A stretch of 64,000 bases of DNA from Streptomyces sp. CB01249. GTDB taxonomy: Bacteria; Actinomycetota; Actinomycetes; Streptomycetales; Streptomycetaceae. The notes below the pieces were generated by a model that saw only the letters and a program-made list of their open reading frames with translations, was not told where the DNA came from and ran no database searches. Where the stretch lies: NCBI RefSeq assembly GCF_001905735.1, contig NZ_LISW01000005.1:419426-483425 (forward strand), read 5' to 3'. Below, in pieces: positions 1 through 8,807 of the stretch (positions are counted from its first letter, which is position 1; each line of letters begins with the position of its first letter). The position numbers and the translations under genes are program-made.

Positions 1-93
1 ATCTCTGCCTACTCAGTGGTAGCAGCGCGGACGGCCATTCCGGAAGTGTTCATGCCAAGTCAAACGGATGAGCTTTTGCCGACGGCACCGTGA
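1..93 (+). CDS. C-terminal end of an unidentified protein (partial)
   Basis: Reading frame 1 is open from the first base and stops with TGA at 91-93, giving 30 residues ending in LLPTAP. Streptomycete third-position bias is weak over this stretch, so coding status is uncertain. An imperfect inverted repeat (about 99-108 pairing with 115-124) follows directly and would suit a terminator between this rightward gene and the leftward GntR gene. No family can be named from so short a tail. It could also be plain intergenic DNA. Confidence 0.35.
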   Translation: MSAYSVVAARTAIPEVFMPSQTDELLPTAP

Positions 94-122
94 CGGCCTG
101 TCAGCCGGTGACCACCCGGCTG

Positions 123-497
123 TCAGTCGGAGAAGACCGCGCGCACCGCGTCCTCGGCGAGCTCCAGGGCGCGGGCGCGGGAGAGGCCGAGGCGACGGGC
201 CTGTTCCGCGTACGTACGGGCCGCGGCGGCGGCGTTGCGGTCGGCGGTGTCTCCGGCGGCGGCGACGAACGTGCCGTTGCGGCCGCGGGTCTCGATGACA
301 CCGTCCGCCTCCAGCGCCCGGTACGCCTTGGCGACCGTGTTGGCGGCGAGGCCCAGCTCCTCGGCGAAGCCGCGTACCGTCGGGAGCCGGTAGCCGACCG
401 GCAGCACGCCGGAGCGGGCCTGTTCGGAGATCTGGGTGCGCAGTTGCTCGTACGGGGCGGTGCCGGAGTCCGGGTCCACGGCGATCTTCAGGGTCAC
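123..497 (-). CDS. GntR-family transcriptional regulator, YtrA subfamily
   Basis: A 124-residue DNA-binding regulator. The first ~70 residues are a winged helix of GntR type: the segment YEQLRTQISEQARSG, the LPTVRGFAEELGLAANTVAKAYRALE recognition region (about residues 34-60) and the wing ETRGRNGTFVA. The C-terminal ~45 residues form a short helical dimerisation part, the size expected of YtrA-type proteins, which lack a large ligand domain. YtrA regulators usually sit in an operon with an ABC transporter, but none is next to this one. It is divergent from the acetyltransferase gene across 69 bp, so it may act on itself or on that neighbour. The GTG start is chosen because the conserved LKIAVDPDS opening begins there. 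Confidence 0.88.
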   Translation of the reverse strand: MTLKIAVDPDSGTAPYEQLRTQISEQARSGVLPVGYRLPTVRGFAEELGLAANTVAKAYRALEADGVIETRGRNGTFVAAAGDTADRNAAAAARTYAEQARRLGLSRARALELAEDAVRAVFSD

Positions 498-566
498 GGG
501 CCGATTGTCCCCCACCGGCGGAAAATGGGAGGCGGACGGGTCCGGGGCGCGGCTAGCGTCCGGCGC

Positions 567-1487
567 ATGACTGTCCTCGTACGCGACTTCCGGCCCGACG
601 ACGCCGAGGGGTGGGTGCGGGTGCGGCGCGCCGCCCTCCCGTACATGATCACCACGCCGGAGCAGGCCGCGGCCGAGCTCACCGGGGCCCCGGCGGCGCG
701 GCGGTACCGGATGCTGGTCGCCGAGGAGGACGGCGAGATCATCGGGACGGCGCAGGTGGGCCTGGCCCATGAGAGCCCGGAGCCGGGGCAGGGGTTCTGC
801 AATCCGTACACCCACCCGGAGCGGACCGGCCGGGGCGCGGGCACGCTGCTGCTGCGGACCGCCGAGGAGTATCTGGCGTCGGCCGGGGCGAGCTCGGTCC
901 ACACCTGGGTCCTGGACACGCCCGGCAACCGGGCGTTCGCCGCGAAGCACGGTTACACGCCGAGCCGCCCGGCCCACTTCCTCCATCTGGACCTGGCGAA
1001 CGGCTCGCTGCCGCCGCGTCAGGAGCTGCCGGCCGGGGTCGAGCTGCGGACGGGCGCCGACTTCGCCGGTGATCCCCGCCCGCTCTTCGAGGCGGATGCC
1101 GAGGCCACGGCGGACGAGCCGAGCGACACGCCCGCCCGGCTGGACTCCTACGAGGACTGGCTCGCCGGGACCTGGAACGACCCCGGTCTCGACCACCACC
1201 TCACCTCGGTCGCCCTGGCCGACGGCGAGGTGGCCGCCTTCAGCGCCGCCCGGACCGACGGGGTGAGCCGCTACGGCTCGGCGATGACGGGCACCCGGCG
1301 GGCGTACCGGGGCCGCGGCCTCGCCAAGCTCGCGAAGAACGACTCGCTGCACCGGGCGCGCGCCGCCGGGTACACCGACGCCTACACCGGCAACGACGCC
1401 GGGAACGGACCGATGCTGGCGATCAACCGCTGGTTCGGCTACGACATCTGCGCCACGGAGGTACGCCATGCCCGCAGGCTCGACTGA
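567..1487 (+). CDS. GNAT family N-acetyltransferase with two GNAT repeats
   Basis: A 306-residue protein with two acetyltransferase folds. The N-terminal half carries the A-motif region around NPYTHPERTGRGAGTLLLRTAEEYL (about residues 83-107), an acetyl-CoA pyrophosphate-binding loop of R/Q-x-x-G-x-G/A type. The C-terminal half repeats the pattern at TGTRRAYRGRGLAKLAKNDSL (about 240-260) and ends with the GYTDAYTGNDAGNGPMLAINRWFGY block typical of the second GNAT repeat in actinobacterial proteins. The substrate cannot be inferred. The start follows the TVLVRDFRPDDAEGW opening. The 3' end overlaps the next gene by 20 nt, so the two are probably translated together. Confidence 0.88.
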   Translation: MTVLVRDFRPDDAEGWVRVRRAALPYMITTPEQAAAELTGAPAARRYRMLVAEEDGEIIGTAQVGLAHESPEPGQGFCNPYTHPERTGRGAGTLLLRTAEEYLASAGASSVHTWVLDTPGNRAFAAKHGYTPSRPAHFLHLDLANGSLPPRQELPAGVELRTGADFAGDPRPLFEADAEATADEPSDTPARLDSYEDWLAGTWNDPGLDHHLTSVALADGEVAAFSAARTDGVSRYGSAMTGTRRAYRGRGLAKLAKNDSLHRARAAGYTDAYTGNDAGNGPMLAINRWFGYDICATEVRHARRLD

Positions 1488-1965
1488 CTCCACTCTGACC
1501 GTCGTCCTGGTCAAGGCCGGAAAGACCAAGATCAGGTATCCGGCGGCCCTGGCCTCCGACGACGGCACCCGGGTGACCGTCCGGGCCCCCTGGGCCGCCC
1601 CCGGCGTCCGGGACTTCGGCTTCGTCCGCTTCGAACCGGGCGACGTCTTCACCGAGCACTACTGGCGGAACGCCTGGTTCGCGGTGAAGGAGGTCCGCAC
1701 CGGCGCGGGCGAACTCAAGGGCTGGTACTGCGATGTGACCCGCCCGGCCGTGCTCCGGGACGGCGAACTGGTCGTGGAGGACCTGGACCTCGACCTGTGG
1801 GTGTCGGCCGACCGCTCGGAGATCCTGCGCCTGGACGAGGACGAGTTCGCCGCGAGCGGTCTGGCCGGCCGCGACCCGGAGGCGGCGGAGGCCGCGGCGG
1901 CGGCCCTGGACGAGTTGGAACGACTGGCCCGCTCGCCGGAGGGCCTGACCCCGCTGCTGACCTGA
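1468..1965 (+). CDS. DUF402 domain-containing protein
   Basis: A 165-residue protein of the DUF402 (FomD-like/Ntdp) fold. The conserved block EHYWRNAWFAVKEVRTGAGELKGWYCDV (about residues 53-80) followed by DLDLDLWVSAD matches the family core, which binds a metal and hydrolyses nucleotide-type phosphoanhydrides in characterised members. It begins inside the end of the acetyltransferase gene in another frame, which indicates translational coupling. The C-terminus is an Ala/Glu-rich helix that is common in streptomycete members. The precise substrate is unknown. A convergent gene starts its stop codon 17 bp further on, with no obvious terminator hairpin between them. Confidence 0.8.
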   Translation: MPAGSTDSTLTVVLVKAGKTKIRYPAALASDDGTRVTVRAPWAAPGVRDFGFVRFEPGDVFTEHYWRNAWFAVKEVRTGAGELKGWYCDVTRPAVLRDGELVVEDLDLDLWVSADRSEILRLDEDEFAASGLAGRDPEAAEAAAAALDELERLARSPEGLTPLLT

Positions 1966-1982
1966 GCACCCGCGGCCCGCCC

Positions 1983-3074
1983 TCACCCCTCGCTCACCGG
2001 CAGCACCACCGCCCGGCGCTCGCCCTCCGGTTCGTATGCGATCGGGTCGCCGTCCTCGTGCCAGTGGATCAGGAAGCGCTCGCCCGCCCGGTAGCCTTCG
2101 AGGCCCGCGCGGCAGTAGGCGACCATGTCGTCGGGGAGCGCGTCGAGCGGATACCAGGCCAGCTCGGAGCACTTGTCCGGTTCGCGGTTGTACGGGGGCC
2201 GGGCGGGGTCGTACGCCACCTCGAAGAACCAGCCCGTGCGGGGACTGCCGCCCGGGCCCCGGTGCTGCATGACCAGCGCCACGCGCGGCTCCGCCGGGTC
2301 CAGGTCGAGGCCGATCTCCTCGGCCGCCTCCCGGATCAGCGCCTGCCGCACGTCCTCGCCGTCCTCCACATGGCCGGACGGGGCGTGCAGCAGGCCGTCC
2401 GCGTAACCCGTGCCGGACCGGCGGGCGAGCAGGACCTCGGGGCCGCGGCGGAGGATCAGGTGCACGTCGACCACCTCGGTGTGGCGGCGCGTCCCGCGCA
2501 CGGGGGCGACCAGCGCGTACCGCTCGTCGTCCACGTCCTTGCCCCACAGATCGCGGTCGCCGGAGAGCCGTTCGTGGTGGACGCGCTCGGTGAGCGGGGC
2601 GAGCAGCGCGGTGAGGCGTTCGGCGGGGATTCCCGTCCCGTTCCACACGCCCTCCACCAGGACCAGCCTGCCGCCGGGGCGCAGCAGCCCCGCCCAGTGA
2701 CGCAGGACGGCCGCCGGGTCGGGCAGCGTCCACACCACGTGCCGGGCGAGGATCACGTCGAACCTTCGGTCGCCGACGGGCGGCCGGGCCGCGTCCCCCA
2801 CCAGCACCTCGGCGTCCGTACCGGCCAGCTTGGCGCGGGCCCGCTCCACCATGCGCGGCGCGCTGTCCACTGCGGTGAGCCGGTGGCCCTGCCCGGCCGC
2901 GAGCAGCGCCAGGCTCCCCGTACCGCAGCCGAGGTCGAGCACGTCGGACGGTCCGGCGGGCAGCCAGCTCTCCGTCCGCCGCGCCCAGGCGGCGCGGACC
3001 ACCGGGTCGAGCAGCCCGTGGTCGGCCTCCTGGTCGAAGGTGTCGGCGAGGGAATCCCAGTCGGTCGTCGTCAT
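1983..3074 (-). CDS. Fused SAM-dependent methyltransferase / Nudix hydrolase
   Basis: A 363-residue two-domain protein. Residues ~1-175 form a class I methyltransferase: VLDLGCGTGSLAL (motif I, about 43-55), the acidic AVDSAPRMVERAR motif and the FDVILARHVVWTLPDP motif. Residues ~200-363 form a Nudix hydrolase with a complete Nudix box, GHVEDGEDVRQALIREAAEEIGL (about 234-256), followed by the WFFEV and ELAWYPLDALP regions. The fusion therefore keeps both catalytic signatures. Such bifunctional proteins are known in streptomycetes but, to my knowledge, have no assigned joint substrate. The ATG start fits the typical DWDSLADTFDQEADHG opening. A strong hairpin just upstream isolates it from the lipase gene on the same strand. 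Confidence 0.88.
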   Translation of the reverse strand: MTTTDWDSLADTFDQEADHGLLDPVVRAAWARRTESWLPAGPSDVLDLGCGTGSLALLAAGQGHRLTAVDSAPRMVERARAKLAGTDAEVLVGDAARPPVGDRRFDVILARHVVWTLPDPAAVLRHWAGLLRPGGRLVLVEGVWNGTGIPAERLTALLAPLTERVHHERLSGDRDLWGKDVDDERYALVAPVRGTRRHTEVVDVHLILRRGPEVLLARRSGTGYADGLLHAPSGHVEDGEDVRQALIREAAEEIGLDLDPAEPRVALVMQHRGPGGSPRTGWFFEVAYDPARPPYNREPDKCSELAWYPLDALPDDMVAYCRAGLEGYRAGERFLIHWHEDGDPIAYEPEGERRAVVLPVSEG

Positions 3075-3104
3075 GATCCGATCGTGCCAGCCGCCACTGA
3101 CAAT

Positions 3105-3145
3105 GCCCCTGCCCCGGCGAGGTGGGACCTCGCCGGGGCAGGGGC
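3105..3145 (-). terminator. 19-bp perfect hairpin terminator
   Basis: Arms 3105-3123 and 3127-3145 pair perfectly around a GGG loop. It begins 10 nt beyond the lipase stop codon and lies upstream of the methyltransferase-Nudix gene, so it should end lipase transcription. There is no U-tract, as is usual in streptomycetes. Confidence 0.8.
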
Positions 3146-3154
3146 GCAGCGGCG

Positions 3155-4048
3155 TCAGCCGATGACCGAGGCGCAGTTGGTCGGGCTGGCGTGCGACGGG
3201 TCCAGGGCGTTCGCCACCTCGTGGTAGGCGACCCGGTCGATGGTCCCGATCGCCACGTGCTCGGAGAGGTCGACCGGGCACAGGTCCTGGAGCAGGACGT
3301 TGCGCACGTCCGGCCCGTCCAGGAACTGGGTTCGGTACGGGGTCACGACCTCGTCGTAGCGGGTCGCGATGACGGTGTAGTGGACCCCGGGCACGGTGTC
3401 CGGCAGGGAGTTGAGCTTGGTGATGAAGGGCGATCCGGCCACCTGGTCGGCGAGTCCGGGCGTACCGGCGTTGAGCAGGTCGCCGACGCCGGGGAAGTAC
3501 GGCAGCAGCTTGGTCAGGCCGAGCAGCGTGGTGCCGTGGTTGTCGGGCGCGAGCCCGATCATGGCGTTCACCTTGGCCGCCCCGCCGAGGAACTTCAGGT
3601 AGTAGTTCGGCATCATGCCGCCCTGCGAGTGGCCCACGATGTCCGCCTTGGCGGCGCCGGTGGAGGCGAGCACCTTGTCCACGAACGTGGCGAGCTGGCC
3701 TGCCGACTTGTCGATCGGGCCGAGGCCGTTGAAGACCGGCACCCCGGGCAGCTGGCCGTAGTCCAGCGAGTAGACGCAGTAGCCCCGGTTGACCAGGTAG
3801 GGGGCGAGGACGAGCCAGTTGTCGACGGAGTTCCCGAAGGTCCCGTGGACCAGGACGACGGGGCGGGGGTGGGCGGCGGAGGGCTTGCAGGAGTAGTCGT
3901 TCCAGCCGCGCGAGGTGGTGGCCGTCGCGGCGGCGGGGGCGGCCGCCGCGGTCGCCGTGGGGGTGGCGACCGCCGCGACGGCGAGGAGCAGGGCGGCGAG
4001 TGTCCGGCGGGCGCGTGGGGAGCGCGGCGCACGGGTCCAGGGCAGCAT
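3155..4048 (-). CDS. Secreted triacylglycerol lipase (alpha/beta hydrolase)
   Basis: A 297-residue exported lipase or esterase. A signal peptide covers about residues 1-30 (RSPRARR followed by an Ala/Leu/Val core and an AAAAPAAA cleavage region). The mature part has the oxyanion segment VVLVHGTFGN, the nucleophile elbow GHSQGG (Ser near residue 140), and late candidates for the Asp and His of the triad (EHVAIGTIDRVAYHEV). Even cysteine pairs (CKP, YCVYS, DLCPV, NCAS) suggest disulfides in an extracellular enzyme. The pattern fits the class 2 lipase family PF01674. The ATG chosen is preceded by AAGGAG at good spacing; an in-frame start 30 codons upstream lacks this and would bury the signal peptide. 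Confidence 0.88.
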   Translation of the reverse strand: MLPWTRAPRSPRARRTLAALLLAVAAVATPTATAAAAPAAATATTSRGWNDYSCKPSAAHPRPVVLVHGTFGNSVDNWLVLAPYLVNRGYCVYSLDYGQLPGVPVFNGLGPIDKSAGQLATFVDKVLASTGAAKADIVGHSQGGMMPNYYLKFLGGAAKVNAMIGLAPDNHGTTLLGLTKLLPYFPGVGDLLNAGTPGLADQVAGSPFITKLNSLPDTVPGVHYTVIATRYDEVVTPYRTQFLDGPDVRNVLLQDLCPVDLSEHVAIGTIDRVAYHEVANALDPSHASPTNCASVIG

Positions 4049-4201
4049 CGTGGGGTCTCCTTGCGGCTCAAGGGAGTTGCGATGTCTGTGCACCCTGCGG
4101 CCCGGACCACAAGTTCTACTGACGTTCTGCGTGCTCATGCCAAATTACGCATGAGTAGGGTTCGGTGGGAAGTTACGCGTCGGTAAAAAGTCTGCGGGCC
4201 G

Positions 4202-4241
4202 CCGGACGGCGGGTTACGCGACCGGCCCGCGAGCCGTCCGG
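4202..4241 (-). terminator. Possible hairpin after the Y-family polymerase gene
   Basis: Inverted repeat 4202-4210 / 4233-4241 (9 bp perfect) with a GC-rich loop that can pair further. It lies about 27 nt downstream of the stop codon of the polymerase operon. Plausible, but weaker than the other hairpins in the window. Confidence 0.4.
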
Positions 4242-4267
4242 AGCCCGCGCGGCCCCGCGCGCACCGC

Positions 4268-5290
4268 TCAGGCCGCCAGCCGCCCCGGCATCACGGCCCG
4301 GGGGCCAAACCGCTCGCGCAGCCGGTCCGCGACCGCCTCGATCCGCCGGGCCCGCTCGTCCACTGGGTCGAAGCTCAGCTGCCGTGCCGCCCGTTCGGCC
4401 TCGCCCAGCCCCTCCGCGCGCAGCCCGATCCCCCGCACCCGGGCCCGTTGCAGGCCGAACGAGTCGTGGATGCGGTACGCGAGCGCGGTGAGCTCCGCCG
4501 AGTGCGCGGTGGGTTCGCGGAGGGTACGGCTCCGGGTCAGCGTCGAGTAGCCGGTGCGGTCGGCGTAGCGCACGGAGACCGCGAGCGCGCGGCACACCTG
4601 CCCCTCGCCGCGCATCCGCGCCCCCAGCTCCTCGGTGAGCGACATGAGCGCGCGCCGCTGCCGTTCCGGGTCCAGCTCGTCGCGCGGGAAGGTGCGCTCG
4701 GCGGCGACCGAGCGGGCGGCGGCGTTCGGCCGGACGGCGGTGCGGTCGATGCCGTGCGCCCGCTCCCACAGGTCGCGCCCGGTCCGCGTCCCGGTGATCC
4801 GTTGCAGGGTGCCGAGCGGGGCGGCGGCGATCCGGCCGACGGAGTCGAGCCCGTATCCGCACAGCGTCCGGGCCGTCGCCGCCCCGACGCCGTCCAGCGC
4901 GGCGGCCGGCCGGTCCGCGAGGAAGGCGGCCACCCCGTCGGCGGGCACCACGAAGGTCGTCCCGGGCGCGGCCTGCCGCAGCGCCATCCGGGCCAGCATC
5001 GGGTTCGGGGCGGCCCCGATCGCGCAGTCCACCCCGTGCAGGGCCAGCGCGCGGACCCGGATCACCGAGGCCAGGCCCTGCACGTCCCGCCCGAAGTAGC
5101 GCAGCGCGCCGCGCACATCGGCGAGCGCCCCGTCGGGCGGCGTCGCCTCCACGACCGGGGTGAACGAGCCGAGCAGGGCGAGCAGCCCCGCGTACCCGGC
5201 GGCGTCCGGGGACCCGCCGCCGACCCGCCGGAACCGCAGACAGAGGACGTCGGCCCCAGAGACTTCGGCCGTCCCGGCCGCCCCGTTCAT
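4268..5290 (-). CDS. Truncated Y-family DNA polymerase-like protein
   Basis: A 340-residue protein with the thumb and little-finger parts of Y-family polymerases: the helix-hairpin-helix region LDGVGAATARTLCGYGLDSVGRIAAAPLGTLQ, the RSVAAERTFPRDELD linker, and the SVRYADRTGYSTLTRSRTLREP little finger. The N-terminus is short. The segment holding catalytic motif I (MDAFFA in DinB) is absent, and the SxDE of motif III reads PPDG, so the Glu is lost. Polymerase activity is therefore unlikely. A role as a clamp- or polymerase-binding partner, like ImuB with DnaE2, is inferred. The start overlaps the dnaE2 stop as ATGA, so it is the second gene of that operon. Confidence 0.82.
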   Translation of the reverse strand: MNGAAGTAEVSGADVLCLRFRRVGGGSPDAAGYAGLLALLGSFTPVVEATPPDGALADVRGALRYFGRDVQGLASVIRVRALALHGVDCAIGAAPNPMLARMALRQAAPGTTFVVPADGVAAFLADRPAAALDGVGAATARTLCGYGLDSVGRIAAAPLGTLQRITGTRTGRDLWERAHGIDRTAVRPNAAARSVAAERTFPRDELDPERQRRALMSLTEELGARMRGEGQVCRALAVSVRYADRTGYSTLTRSRTLREPTAHSAELTALAYRIHDSFGLQRARVRGIGLRAEGLGEAERAARQLSFDPVDERARRIEAVADRLRERFGPRAVMPGRLAA

Positions 5291-8200
5291 CCCGCGCTCC
5301 CCGGGCTCTGGTGCCACAGCTTCCGTCCGGTGGGCAGCCCCTCGCCGGGCGGCTTGAGGTCCGCCCAGGGGTTCATCTCGTAACCGGTGGGCATCCGGAT
5401 GCGCCGCCCGTCGTCACCGGGCGGCTCCGGGTCCTCCCCCGCCTCCGGCTCCGGCACCTGCGCCAGCCGCTCCGCGACCGCGTCGAGTCCGCCGGTGCGC
5501 CGCAGCTCGGCCAGCTCCGCCAGGTTCCAGGCGGCCGCGCCGACCACGCTCAGGCTGCGCGCCCCGCGCCGCTGCACCACCCCGCGCACAAGGAGCAGCC
5601 AGGAGTGGAAGACGGTGTGCGCGCAGGCGGCGTGGCTGTCGTCGAAGAAGGCCAGGTCGACCAGGCCCGTACCGTCGTCCAGGGTGGTGAAGACGACCCG
5701 GCGGCCGGAGCGGACGGGCGGGGTCTGGGTCGCCGCCTTGGCGCCCGCGACCAGCACGGTCTCCCCGTGCCGCGCCTCGCGCAGCCGCTTGGCCGAGACC
5801 GCACCGAGCTCCTTGAGGAAGGCGTGGTGATCGGTCATCAGGTGGCGCGAGACGTCCATGCTCAGCACGCCCAGCTCGGCGCTGAGCCGTTCCGCCTCGT
5901 TGAGGTCGGGCAGCCCGACGGACGCGGTGCGGCGGCCGCCGCCGAGCGGGAGCTGCGCGCCGGAGCCCGCGCCGCGCTGGGCGCGGTGCAGTTCGGACAG
6001 GTGGAGCAGCAGATCGCGCCGGTTGGCTCCGAACGCGTCCAACGCGCCGACCTGGGCCAGTCGTTCGGCGGCCGGCCTTCCCGGACGGGCCCGCTGCCAG
6101 AAGTCCAGCAGTGAGCTGTAGGGCTGGCCGTCCTCGATCCGGGCGACCTCGGCCTCGCTGATCCCGTGCACGTCGGAGAGCGCGAGCCGCAGCCCCCAGC
6201 GCTCCCTTCCCTCCCCTTCATCAGACACCAGTTCGATTCGATGGGCGGCCGCCGACCGGTTCACGTCCAACGGCAGCACGGGCACCCCGCGCCGCCGGGC
6301 GTCGGCGAGCAGCAGCCGCTTCGGGTACATCCCGGGGTCGTGGGTGAGCAGCCCGGCGTAGAAGGCCGCCGGGTGGTGCGCCTTCAGCCAGGCCGACTGG
6401 TACGTGGGCACGGCGAAGGCCACCGCGTGCGCCTTGCAGAAGCCGTAGCTGCCGAACGCCGCGATGATCTCCCAGGCGCGGGCGATGACCTCCGCGTCGT
6501 ACTTGCGCGCCGCCGCGTGCTGGGCGAACCAGACCCTGATCAGGGGCTGGGACTCGGGGTGGGAGAGCCCGCGCCTGACCCGGTCGGCCTCGTCGCGGCC
6601 GCAGCCGGTCATGATGTCGACCATCTGGATGATCTGCTCATGGAAGACCACCACGCCGTACGTCTCGCTCAGCGCGCCCTCCAGGTCGGGGTGCGGATAG
6701 CGGACCGGCGCCCGGCCGTGCCGGGCCTCGATGAACGGGCGGACCATGTCGGCGGAGACCGGGCCCGGCCGGAACAGCGAGATGTCGACCACCAGATCGT
6801 GGAAGTTCTCCGGCTGGAGCCTGCCGACCAGGTCCCGCTGGCCCGGCGACTCGATCTGGAAGCAGCCCAGCGTCTCGGCCGTCCTGATCAGCTGGTACGT
6901 GCGCGGGTCGCCCGGCTCCACGGCGTCCAGGTCCACCTCGCGCCCCGAGGCCCGCTTCACCTCGGCGACCGCGTGCGCCATCGCCGACTGCATCCGTACG
7001 CCCAGCACGTCCAGCTTGAGCAGCCCCAGGTGCTCCACGTCCTCCTTGTCGAACTGGGACATCGGGAAGCCCTCGCCGCTGGTGGGCACGACGGGGGTAC
7101 GGCGCAGCAGCGAGGCGTCCGAGAGGAGGACCCCGCACGGGTGCATGGCGACGCCGCGCGGCAGCGCGTCCAGCGCCTCCACCAGCTCCCACAGCCTCCC
7201 GTACGTCTCCCTGGTCCTGGCGACCTCGCGCAGTTCGGGCAGCTCCTCCATGGCCGCGCGGGCGTCGCGGGCCCGGATGTGCGGGAACGCCTTGGCGAGG
7301 CGGTCGGTCTCGGCCGGGTTCATGGAGAGCGCGGCGCCGACATCGCGGATGGCGTGGCGCACCCGGTAGGTCTCGGGCATGGCGACAGTGGCGACCCGTT
7401 CGGCGCCGAAGCGGTCGATGATCGCGCGGTAGACGTCGAGGCGGCGGGCCGACTCCACGTCGATGTCGATGTCGGGCAGCACGAAGCGGCGCCTGGACAG
7501 GAAGCGCTCCATCAGCAGCCCGTGCTCGACCGGGTCGGCGTGGGCGATGCCGAGCAGGTGGTTGACCAGCGAACCGGCCCCGGAGCCCCGCGCCGCCACC
7601 CGCACCTTCATCGCGCGTACGTCGTCCACCACCTGGGCGACCGTCAGGAAGTACGAGGCGAAGCCGTGGTGGGCGATGATGTCCAGCTCGTGGTGCATCC
7701 GGTCCCAGTACCCGGGCCTGCGGTCGTAGCCGCGCAGCACCATCCCGGCGGCGGCGCGGGAGGCCAGCACCCGCTGGGCGGTGCGCCGCTCCGCGCCGAC
7801 GAGGCCGGGTTCGGGGAAGTGGACGGAGCCGAGGCCGATGTCGCCCCCGGGGTCCACCACGCACGCCTCGGCGGTGTCCCGGGTCTCCGCGAGGAGCCGC
7901 GCCCCGGCACCGGCGCCGAGCCCGGCGGCCGAGGTGATCCGCTCGGCGGTCTCCGCCATCGCACGGGCGTCCTTGAGCCAGCGCTCACCGCTGTCGAGCG
8001 GGGCGCGGCGCGGGTCGACGGGAACGAGCCGGCGGGCGGCGTCGAGCACGTCGGCGACCGGGCCCTGCCCCGGGTCGGCATACCGGACGGCGTTGGTCAG
8101 CACGGCCCGTACGCCCTGCTCGGCGGCGAGGCCGACGGTACGGGCGGCGAGCCGCAGCGAACCGGGCCCGGTGCCGGTCCGCCCGTGGTGGACGGCTTCG

Positions 8201-8742
8201 AGGCGCAGGCCGTCGCCGTACAGCTCGCGCCAGGGGGCGAGGAGGGCGGCGGCCAGGTCGGGGCGGCCCGCGGACAGGGCCCGGCCCACGTCGGAGGCGG
8301 GGCCGAGCAGCACGGTGAGCCCTTCGGCGGGCAGCGCGGGCCGGCCGACCAGGGGCCGCCCGCCCTCGGGGACGGCGGCGTGGGCGGCGGTGACCAGACG
8401 GCACAGCTCGGCCCAGCCCAGGGCGCCGTCGCGGGCGAGGAAGGTGACCCGGGGTGCCGATTCATCGACAAAGACACCTCCCCTGGCAGGGGTACGGGGG
8501 CGCCGGGCGGGCGCCTCCCCCGTCCCCGGTCCCACCGCGAGGTCCGCCCCGAACAGCGGGCGCACCCCTTCCCGCTCGCAGGCCCGGGCGAACCGGACCG
8601 CGCCGGCCAGGGTGTCGCGATCGGTCAGCGCGAGGGCGTCCAGGCCGCGCTCGGCGGCGCGCTCCGCCAGCCGCTCCGGGTGCGAGGCCCCGTACCGCAG
8701 GGAGAACCCGGAGGCGGTATGCAGATGCGTGAACCCGGGCAC
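5287..8742 (-). CDS. dnaE2: Error-prone DNA polymerase III alpha subunit, DnaE2 type
   Basis: An 1151-residue C-family polymerase for translesion synthesis. The order is as expected: an N-terminal PHP domain (THLHTASGFSLRYGASHPERLAERA and ALTDRDTLAGAVRFARAC), the palm with the catalytic PDIDID motif near residue 422, fingers (LGCFQIESPGQRDLVGRLQPENFHDLV, FRPGPV and GSYGFCKAHAVAFAVPTYQSAWLKAHHPAAFYAGLLT), a helix-hairpin-helix, and an OB-fold near residue 980 (ETVLVAGAKAATQTPPVRSGRRVVFTTLDDGTG). The C-terminus is short, as in DnaE2 rather than replicative DnaE1. The GTG start is preceded by AGGAGG at 5-nt spacing. A LexA-like box lies 65-80 nt upstream, and the next gene is a Y-family partner, which together indicate a DNA-damage-induced mutasome. 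No ImuA-like gene is adjacent. Confidence 0.94.
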   Translation of the reverse strand: MPGFTHLHTASGFSLRYGASHPERLAERAAERGLDALALTDRDTLAGAVRFARACEREGVRPLFGADLAVGPGTGEAPARRPRTPARGGVFVDESAPRVTFLARDGALGWAELCRLVTAAHAAVPEGGRPLVGRPALPAEGLTVLLGPASDVGRALSAGRPDLAAALLAPWRELYGDGLRLEAVHHGRTGTGPGSLRLAARTVGLAAEQGVRAVLTNAVRYADPGQGPVADVLDAARRLVPVDPRRAPLDSGERWLKDARAMAETAERITSAAGLGAGAGARLLAETRDTAEACVVDPGGDIGLGSVHFPEPGLVGAERRTAQRVLASRAAAGMVLRGYDRRPGYWDRMHHELDIIAHHGFASYFLTVAQVVDDVRAMKVRVAARGSGAGSLVNHLLGIAHADPVEHGLLMERFLSRRRFVLPDIDIDVESARRLDVYRAIIDRFGAERVATVAMPETYRVRHAIRDVGAALSMNPAETDRLAKAFPHIRARDARAAMEELPELREVARTRETYGRLWELVEALDALPRGVAMHPCGVLLSDASLLRRTPVVPTSGEGFPMSQFDKEDVEHLGLLKLDVLGVRMQSAMAHAVAEVKRASGREVDLDAVEPGDPRTYQLIRTAETLGCFQIESPGQRDLVGRLQPENFHDLVVDISLFRPGPVSADMVRPFIEARHGRAPVRYPHPDLEGALSETYGVVVFHEQIIQMVDIMTGCGRDEADRVRRGLSHPESQPLIRVWFAQHAAARKYDAEVIARAWEIIAAFGSYGFCKAHAVAFAVPTYQSAWLKAHHPAAFYAGLLTHDPGMYPKRLLLADARRRGVPVLPLDVNRSAAAHRIELVSDEGEGRERWGLRLALSDVHGISEAEVARIEDGQPYSSLLDFWQRARPGRPAAERLAQVGALDAFGANRRDLLLHLSELHRAQRGAGSGAQLPLGGGRRTASVGLPDLNEAERLSAELGVLSMDVSRHLMTDHHAFLKELGAVSAKRLREARHGETVLVAGAKAATQTPPVRSGRRVVFTTLDDGTGLVDLAFFDDSHAACAHTVFHSWLLLVRGVVQRRGARSLSVVGAAAWNLAELAELRRTGGLDAVAERLAQVPEPEAGEDPEPPGDDGRRIRMPTGYEMNPWADLKPPGEGLPTGRKLWHQSPGSAG

Positions 8743-8807
8743 CTGCACCTCCTGAGCCGATTCGTACGCGCTGGCCACCCCCCTCGCTCTCCACCATAAA
8801 CCAAGTT

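Noticed and set aside
6166..8799. About 880-codon plus-strand frame opposite dnaE2
   Set aside because: Antisense shadow of dnaE2, whose motifs are complete on the minus strand.
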